Shown here piece after piece: positions 5,141 to 9,224 of a stretch of 9,224 nt of DNA. The first letter of the stretch is position 1. Each line of letters begins with the position of its first letter. Source of the DNA: Methanosarcina sp. (GTDB taxonomy: Archaea > Halobacteriota > Methanosarcinia > Methanosarcinales > Methanosarcinaceae); the NCBI GenBank assembly GCA_024280975.1, contig JAMXLQ010000316.1, positions 1 to 9,224 of the forward strand, given 5' to 3'. The notes below the pieces were generated by a model. That model did not search any database, had not been told where the DNA came from, and saw nothing but the letters and a program-made list of their open reading frames with translations. Both the position numbers and the translations under genes were made by a program.

Positions 5141-6442
5141 TTAGCCTCTAAGTTCTTTCATATGGGCAATTCTCTTCTGGATAAGAGCGGCAGTCCCAAT
5201 GTCTTTCCGGAAAAACAGCTTACCCTGGATATTTTCAAGGGCGTTCTGGGCAATTTTTTCGGCTGCATTTATAGTCTCTGCAATCCCAACAACTGCAATA
5301 GCGCGGGAGCTGGTTGTGTAAACTTTTCCTTCTTTCTCATAGACACTTGCATAATAAAGGGAAGCTTCCCCTATATCTCCTACAATTACTTCGTTGTCCA
5401 TTTCAGGTTTGTCAGGGTAGCCGGCAGGAACTGCATATTTGCACACAGTTGCTTTTTTACTGAAGCTGACAGGCAAGTTTCCAAGGGTTCCTTTAACCAC
5501 TGCAGCCATAATTTCCACGAAGTCTGTTTCAATGAGGGGGATCACATTCATGGCTTCAGGGTCACCGAATCTAGCATTGAATTCCACTACCTTGGGACCA
5601 CTGGATGTAAGAATGAACTGTCCATAAAGAACGCCCTGATATCCGGTTCCGGTTTCCTCAGAAAGTGCCTTTACGGTATTCCGCATAATCTTCTTTGCTT
5701 TCTCAAGGTCTTCTGGAAGCATAAAAGGCAGGATTTCCCCTGCATCAGTATAAGAACCCATGCCGCCTGTGTTGGGTCCAAGATCTCCCTCATAGGCTCT
5801 TTTGTGGTCCTGCACGGCAGGGAAGAAGACAAGGTTTCTTCCATCCACAAAGGCCTGAAGCGTAAACTCCTCTCCTATGAAGCGTTCCTCAATGACCACA
5901 GCTCCCTTCTCAAGAAGCTCACTTGTGTAGGCTTTGGCAGCTTCGAGGTCAGGTAGCTGGTCTCCCATAACTTTTACGCCTTTGCCCCCTGTCAGACCTG
6001 AGGGCTTGATTGCTACGTCGCCCAATTTCTCTATGAAAGCGTGCGCAGGTTTTTCCTCTGTGAAAACTTCATAGGCAGGACAGCCTTCAATTCCATACTT
6101 TTTCATGAAATTTCTTGCCCAGGCTTTGTCGAATTCTATGATTGCACAGGCTTTTCTAGGTCCTACTACTGGAATTCCGACTTCCCAGAGGGCATCTGCA
6201 GCTCCTGCTGCAAGAGGGGCTTCAGGGCCTACAAAGGCCATTTCGACATTTGTGGCTTTTGCATACTCAACAATTTTTTCGATTTCGGTTTCCTTCTCAA
6301 GGAGAAAATCCTCACAGAGGGCGGCAATTCCTGGATTTTTTTTCGCCATTAACGCATAAAGGGAGGGGTTATTCTTGCTTTTCTTGATTCCTTCGGCGAT
6401 TGCATGTTCCCTCCCGCCTCCGCCGATGAGCAAAATTTTCAT
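5141..6442 (-). CDS. purD: Phosphoribosylamine--glycine ligase (GAR synthetase)
   Basis: Cytoplasmic ATP-grasp enzyme, second step of purine synthesis: phosphoribosylamine + glycine + ATP give glycinamide ribonucleotide. The 433 residues match the usual monofunctional length. N-domain: 'GGGGREHAIA' at 7-16 and 'VGPEAPL' at 71-77. ATP-grasp part: 'KPSGLTGGKGVKV' at 146-158, 'DHKR' at 212-215, 'GPNTGGMG' at 222-229, and the metal/ATP site 'EFNARFGDPE' at 287-296. The start is firm: ATG at 6442 preceded by AGGAGA with a 6-base gap, and the protein begins 'MKILLIGGGG' as expected. There is no fused purM or purN domain. Neighbours on the same strand (pyrE upstream, argF downstream) are separated by 583 and 176 bases, so it is probably transcribed alone. 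Confidence 0.97.
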   Translation of the reverse strand: MKILLIGGGGREHAIAEGIKKSKNNPSLYALMAKKNPGIAALCEDFLLEKETEIEKIVEYAKATNVEMAFVGPEAPLAAGAADALWEVGIPVVGPRKACAIIEFDKAWARNFMKKYGIEGCPAYEVFTEEKPAHAFIEKLGDVAIKPSGLTGGKGVKVMGDQLPDLEAAKAYTSELLEKGAVVIEERFIGEEFTLQAFVDGRNLVFFPAVQDHKRAYEGDLGPNTGGMGSYTDAGEILPFMLPEDLEKAKKIMRNTVKALSEETGTGYQGVLYGQFILTSSGPKVVEFNARFGDPEAMNVIPLIETDFVEIMAAVVKGTLGNLPVSFSKKATVCKYAVPAGYPDKPEMDNEVIVGDIGEASLYYASVYEKEGKVYTTSSRAIAVVGIAETINAAEKIAQNALENIQGKLFFRKDIGTAALIQKRIAHMKELRG

Positions 6443-6448
6443 TTTTAT

Positions 6449-6454
6449 TCTCCT
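6449..6454 (-). promoter_or_regulatory. purD ribosome binding site
   Basis: AGGAGA on the - strand, six bases before the purD ATG. It is a textbook match to the anti-Shine-Dalgarno sequence and fixes the start. Confidence 0.85.
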
Positions 6455-6468
6455 GTTTTAAAAGATTA

Positions 6469-6499
6469 CTTTTATATTCAGGTTTGATTTTAATATACT
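6469..6499 (-). promoter_or_regulatory. purD promoter, two candidate box A elements
   Basis: AGTATATTA (6499-6491) and AATATAAAAG (6478-6469) on the - strand are both TATA-like. The upstream one would start transcription near 6470 and leave a leader holding the ribosome binding site. The downstream one would start at or inside that site, so the upstream one is preferred. Confidence 0.4.
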
Positions 6500-6862
6500 G
6501 ATAGGAGATGAGATAAGAAAAGGTAATGAATTTTCAGTCCTCAAAACCTCTCAACGCTACTTTAGGCAGCTATCTACTTTTATTGACAATACTTTTTAAT
6601 CAGAAATATACTGAAGGACTTCCTAGTTCTCTATTTCCTCTGATAAATATCTTCTGATTGTCAGGCTTCAAGGTTAACTAAAAATCTTTCTCCTTACTAT
6701 TTTTTCAATCTTTGCGTCATTTTTAGTGATTTACGTTCTTTTCCCTGAACCCTAATTTTCAGGATTTATCACTAGGGTTTACATTCACCTTTCCATAAAA
6801 ACGTGAATAATAATTTTTATTAAGTAAAAAACGAGTTTACTTATTTTCAGGAGATGAGAGAT
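6500..6862. other. Non-coding stretch between purD and the decayed + strand gene
   Basis: AT-rich, with no supported gene. It contains a 43-codon + strand frame (6526-6657) without clear support, two overlapping weak hairpins at 6744-6779, and a leader AGGAG at 6849-6853 that belongs to the decayed gene. The words AGGAGATGAGATA near 6503 and AGGAGATGAGAGA at 6849 are nearly identical, perhaps from a small duplication. Confidence 0.5.
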
Positions 6863-7021
6863 ATGAATAATCCATATGAAATCTTCCAATAAGAGTGTCT
6901 GGAAGTAACGGCAAGTTTTAAAGATCTTATTGAAGCCCAAAAAGCATTGAAAAGATTTGATGCTAAAACAACATAGTATCTCAATATAGCCATTCAGACT
7001 GCGAATTAAAACCCAAGGGCT
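6863..7021 (+). pseudogene. Carboxymuconolactone decarboxylase (AhpD-like) family gene, decayed N-terminal remnant
   Basis: AGGAG at 6849-6853 and an ATG at 6863 begin a reading frame with stops at codon 10 (TAA, 6890-6892), codon 38 (TAG, 6974-6976) and codon 49 (TAA, 7007-7009). Between them the translation keeps the recognisable N-terminal pattern of small CMD-family proteins: 'MNNPYEIFQ', 'ECLEVTASFKDLIEAQ', 'FDAKT', 'LNIAIQTAN', 'NPRAF'. After about codon 53 the similarity ends and the frame runs into the opposite-strand 3' end of pyrE. The catalytic CxxC or histidine region of the family is absent. The TAG alone could be pyrrolysine in Methanosarcina, but the two TAA codons and the lost C-terminus argue for a dead gene. 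The family call comes from motif memory. Confidence 0.6.
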
Positions 7022-7025
7022 TTCC

Positions 7026-7583
7026 TTATTTTAAAAGATCGCTTGCACTCACAAGGGGTACGAGTTCGGTATGTGCCTCTTTTAAGTTTTCTATTGCTCC
7101 TTCTTCCCTATCCACGACACTAATTACATATTTGACATTTGCTCCAGTTTCCCTGACAACCTCAATTGCTTCCCTGACCGAGCCTCCACTTGTCGTTACA
7201 TCTTCGAGCATTACAAGCCTGTCTTCCGGTTTAATGTCGCCTACAAATCTGCTTTTGGTACCGTATCCTTTTACAGCTTTCCGGACTATAAGAAGGGGAA
7301 GTTCGGTTTCCATGGAAACTGCGGTTGCCAGCGGTACACCTCCAAGTTCTACCCCCGCTATTATGTTCACATCCATGTGTTTTATCCTGAAGGCTGCCTG
7401 CCGCGCTATAAGTTTCAAGGTTTTAGGGTCAGTACTGGCTTTTTTGATATCTATATAATATTTGCTTTTCTTTCCCGAAGCGAGCGTGAAGTCTCCATAA
7501 CGGACAGCTCCGCAGGCTTTGAGAGCTGCGATTAATTCATGTTTTTGTATTTCTAATTCATTTTCTGTTTCTGATTTGTTCAT
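7026..7583 (-). CDS. pyrE: Orotate phosphoribosyltransferase
   Basis: Cytoplasmic enzyme of pyrimidine synthesis: orotate + PRPP give orotidine 5'-monophosphate and pyrophosphate. The 185 residues fit the archaeal family. Motifs: 'FTLASGKKSKYYID' at 32-45, 'ELGGVPLA' at 79-86, the flexible-loop lysines in 'RKAVKGYGT' at 101-109, and the PRPP-binding 'LVMLEDVTTSGGS' at 123-135. There is no OMP decarboxylase fusion. The start at 7583 is preceded by GGTGA about five bases upstream. The first ~12 residues are polar and not conserved, so an alternative start is possible, but no other ATG fits. The 10-bp tandem repeat over the box A suggests control of initiation. Confidence 0.96.
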   Translation of the reverse strand: MNKSETENELEIQKHELIAALKACGAVRYGDFTLASGKKSKYYIDIKKASTDPKTLKLIARQAAFRIKHMDVNIIAGVELGGVPLATAVSMETELPLLIVRKAVKGYGTKSRFVGDIKPEDRLVMLEDVTTSGGSVREAIEVVRETGANVKYVISVVDREEGAIENLKEAHTELVPLVSASDLLK

Positions 7584-7654
7584 AGTTTCACCGGTTTGCA
7601 GCCTTATTAGCTATTAATTTCCATTAAATACACCAAATGAACATGCTAATTCTT

Positions 7655-7681
7655 AGATATATTATGAATTGTTATGAATTG
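7655..7681 (-). promoter_or_regulatory. pyrE box A overlapped by a 10-bp tandem repeat
   Basis: AATATATCT on the - strand (7663-7655) is a TATA-like box 72-80 bases upstream of the pyrE ATG. On the + strand TTATGAATTG occurs twice without a gap (7662-7671 and 7672-7681), one helical turn apart. The repeat covers the BRE position and the upstream edge of the box. The layout would suit a repressor or activator site. Confidence 0.45.
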
Positions 7682-7719
7682 TATAACTTCCAAGATTCTT
7701 ACAATTCAAGTTTTTTGAT

Positions 7720-7743
7720 CAAACTTTTTTTGAAAAAAGTTTG
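7720..7743 (-). terminator. carS 3' palindrome with U-run
   Basis: A perfect 11-bp inverted repeat (CAAACTTTTTT at 7720-7730, complement at 7733-7743) with a 2-base centre lies 18-41 bases after the carS stop. On the - strand it has a T-run in its first arm and is followed by TGATCAAAAAACTT. Palindromes of this A/T composition are, as I recall, frequent between Methanosarcina genes. A role in 3'-end formation is inferred. Confidence 0.55.
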
Positions 7744-7760
7744 TGTTAACACCTATAAGC

Positions 7761-8288
7761 TTACCATGGCTCTTTCTTTATACCTGTGAAATATCCTACT
7801 ATATTCGTTGTCAGATGCAGTAGAGGTGTCGTTATAAGGACAACTATTATTATCAAGGGGGTGAAACTGCTTACGAACCATTCCGGGGCTGTAAAGTATG
7901 CGAAGATCCAGGCTCCGATTACAAAATCCAGCTGGTCTACAAGTGGAAGTGGAGCTCCCCTTTTCATGCCCATCCTGCGCTTGAAGAAACTTTTGAACAT
8001 ATCTCCGAAAAGTGAGCCGCAGGCAAGGGCAAAGACAACTTTGAAAGCATCAGTATAGTTCGGGCCAAAGACTGGCACCTTAACTCCCAGAATCTCGAAC
8101 CCTCTAGAGCTTAACCAGATCTGGATGCTACCTGCAAGCACTCCGAAAAAAATGCCTGAAAAAAGCCCTCTGTAGGTTTTTCCATCTCCTATAATCCTTC
8201 TCCCATCCCTTAAAGTCCTGCCTCCATCAATCGGCTTTCCGCCGCCGAAAACAGCTGCAAAGGGGTTGGGAAGGTATGCCGGAAGCAT
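7761..8288 (-). CDS. carS: CDP-archaeol synthase (CTP:DGGGP cytidylyltransferase)
   Basis: Integral membrane enzyme of archaeal lipid synthesis: CTP + 2,3-bis-(geranylgeranyl)-glycerol phosphate give CDP-archaeol-type product and pyrophosphate, before headgroup addition. From the ATG at 8288 there are 175 residues with 'GGGKPIDGG' at 15-23, 'GDGKTYRG' at 44-51, 'GDMFKSFFKRR' at 95-105 and 'PLVDQLDF' at 115-122, plus hydrophobic segments at ~49-60, 79-98, 120-133 and 145-170. The family normally starts with a complete first membrane helix ending in 'LPAY'. Here the helix continues in frame upstream of ATG ('IELIIKAFWLM') to a TAA at 8334-8336, with no ATG, GTG or TTG in that stretch. The true start may be a rare codon up to 8330. 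The ATG at 8288 lacks a ribosome binding site. Confidence 0.93.
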   Translation of the reverse strand: MLPAYLPNPFAAVFGGGKPIDGGRTLRDGRRIIGDGKTYRGLFSGIFFGVLAGSIQIWLSSRGFEILGVKVPVFGPNYTDAFKVVFALACGSLFGDMFKSFFKRRMGMKRGAPLPLVDQLDFVIGAWIFAYFTAPEWFVSSFTPLIIIVVLITTPLLHLTTNIVGYFTGIKKEPW

Positions 8289-8685
8289 TAGCCAGAATGC
8301 TTTAATTATCAGCTCGATCGTGATATCAACTCTTTATGTAAGTTTTGTCTTTTTTCTTGAGACGAACTCAACTTCCCGGATACTGTCACACTATTTATTT
8401 CTCTGTATAATTGTCTGGAGAACATACCATAACTCGTGCTCACTGTTTTACTCTACTTTTCAAGTGGTTACTTTATATTTTAACATTGACTTAAAACGGA
8501 CTTAAGAGATTTGCTTAATAGTGAGCTTAAATGAGGACTCAATATGTTTAATTAATGGGCTTATGTAACTATTGACTCTATTTAATTGTATTTCTTTTAT
8601 TAATTTTTAATCTTAATTCGCGCTTCTCAGCACACTTATCATAATATTATTATCTTCAATATTTCTTCCGACGGACGATAATCCT

Positions 8686-8775
8686 AAAATGATCTAATAA
8701 TAGAAAATGATCTAATAATTGAAAATGATCTAATAATTGAAAATGAATTAATTAGAGAAAATGAATTCATAAGAG
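8686..8775. repeat. Five 18-bp tandem repeats
   Basis: The units start at 8686, 8704, 8722, 8740 and 8758. Units 2 and 3 are identical (AAAATGATCTAATAATTG), unit 1 differs at one or two bases near its end, and units 4 and 5 diverge after AAAATGA. The array grades from exact to decayed copies. Eighteen bases equal six codons, and in one frame it reads END(L)II/ENEL.R-type hexapeptides. Confidence 0.8.
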
Positions 8776-9165
8776 AATATATTCAATTTTTTGCTTTTAA
8801 AATCTCAGTCCAAATTTTTGCAGCTTCTTTTCTTAAAACCAAGACTCTTTCATTTTAAATAATCTTTTATTCCTTCCATTTTTATCTGTAGGTCTTCCTA
8901 ATAGAAATGCCTATATAAGTAAAGATCTTCCGGTTTGATTCTAAATATAATTATTGTTTTCCCTCCGCTAAATTGGAAATATTAAATTTCTTGTTTACTC
9001 GCTAATTCTATTTTTTTTCTCTCAAAGTAGTTCAAATTATTTACCAGTTGAATTATAATATTTTTACTATGGGGCTTGAAGCTTTTTATTTGGATTAAGG
9101 TATTATAATGCCGTTCGCATTTGAATATTTTTCGTAAAGTTGCTGAAGTTGCTGCTGTCAAGGGT

Positions 9166-9184
9166 AATTGAAAGTTTTTCAATT
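9166..9184. repeat. 8-bp palindrome next to a TATA-like box
   Basis: AATTGAAA (9166-9173), three bases, then TTTCAATT (9177-9184). TTAATATATA follows at 9190-9199. For a - strand promoter the palindrome would lie between box A and the start site; for a + strand promoter, upstream of it. No gene can be assigned within the window. Confidence 0.4.
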
Positions 9185-9224
9185 CCTTTTTAATATATAC
9201 AACTTTAAATAGTATGAGTACATT

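Larger units (their letters stand above)
8337..9224. other. Gene-free AT-rich region at the right end
   Basis: No convincing protein or RNA gene. A + strand frame at 8266-8505 overlaps carS and has no ribosome binding site. A - strand frame at 8982-9182 starts only with TTG. Supported items are the 18-bp tandem repeats (8686-8775), the start-less hexapeptide frame they form (8688-8858), and a palindrome beside a TATA-like box at 9166-9199. An ATG at 9214-9216 could begin a gene beyond the edge, but only four codons would be visible. Confidence 0.6.

Noticed and set aside
5087..5956. 289-codon open frame on the + strand opposite purD
   Set aside because: It lies entirely over purD, whose motifs are complete. 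The translation is rich in Cys, Phe and His and has no recognisable domain, typical of an antisense shadow.
6974..6976. TAG read as pyrrolysine in a working protein
   Set aside because: Two TAA stops lie in the same frame at 6890 and 7007 and the C-terminal half of the family is missing, so a decayed gene is the simpler reading.
8266..8505. 79-codon + strand frame overlapping the carS 5' end
   Set aside because: No ribosome binding site, no recognisable domain, and it overlaps the conserved carS N-terminus.
8982..9182. 66-codon - strand frame near the right end
   Set aside because: The start is TTG with AAGGA almost touching it. Other start codons are lacking near its front, and I recognise no family. 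It cannot be excluded as a relic, but there is no positive support.

Overview
The window looks like chromosomal DNA of a methanogenic archaeon of the Methanosarcina type. The evidence is a regulator fragment with the methanogen-specific FilR1/DUF1724 domain, a CDP-archaeol synthase for ether-lipid synthesis, TATA-like box A promoters instead of -35/-10 elements, a tRNA gene without encoded CCA, and long AT-rich intergenic stretches. The genus is inferred from protein character; no search was run.

Left part (1-3378, + strand): the C-terminal end of an Msr/FilR1-like transcription regulator is cut by the window edge. It is followed by a large membrane histidine kinase (sensor Cache domain, HAMP, PAS, HisKA_2, ATPase) and a stand-alone receiver protein 37 bases downstream. 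Together they look like one signalling unit.

Middle (3379-5140, mostly - strand): a convergent region holds a truncated tRNA-Leu(GAG)-like sequence, an intact tRNA-Leu(CAG), and argF (ornithine carbamoyltransferase). argF has a stem-loop over its stop codon. Its leader carries three 20-bp tandem repeats and a GTTTAAAC palindrome that abuts the box A.

Right part (5141-8288, - strand): purD (purine synthesis), a decayed carboxymuconolactone decarboxylase-like gene on the + strand with three in-frame stops, pyrE (pyrimidine synthesis), and carS (archaeal lipid synthesis), whose start codon is problematic. argF, purD, pyrE and carS all read leftwards, but gaps of 177 to 583 bases and separate promoter-like boxes suggest individual transcription units. 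They are housekeeping genes of arginine, purine, pyrimidine and lipid synthesis.

From 8337 to the right end there is no convincing gene. This AT-rich stretch carries five 18-bp tandem repeats, which keep open a short hexapeptide-repeat frame lacking a start codon, and a palindrome beside a TATA-like box near the edge. I found no CRISPR array, insertion sequence, phage gene or defence system. The most unusual items are the broken tRNA-Leu, the carS start, the argF control region and the decayed gene.
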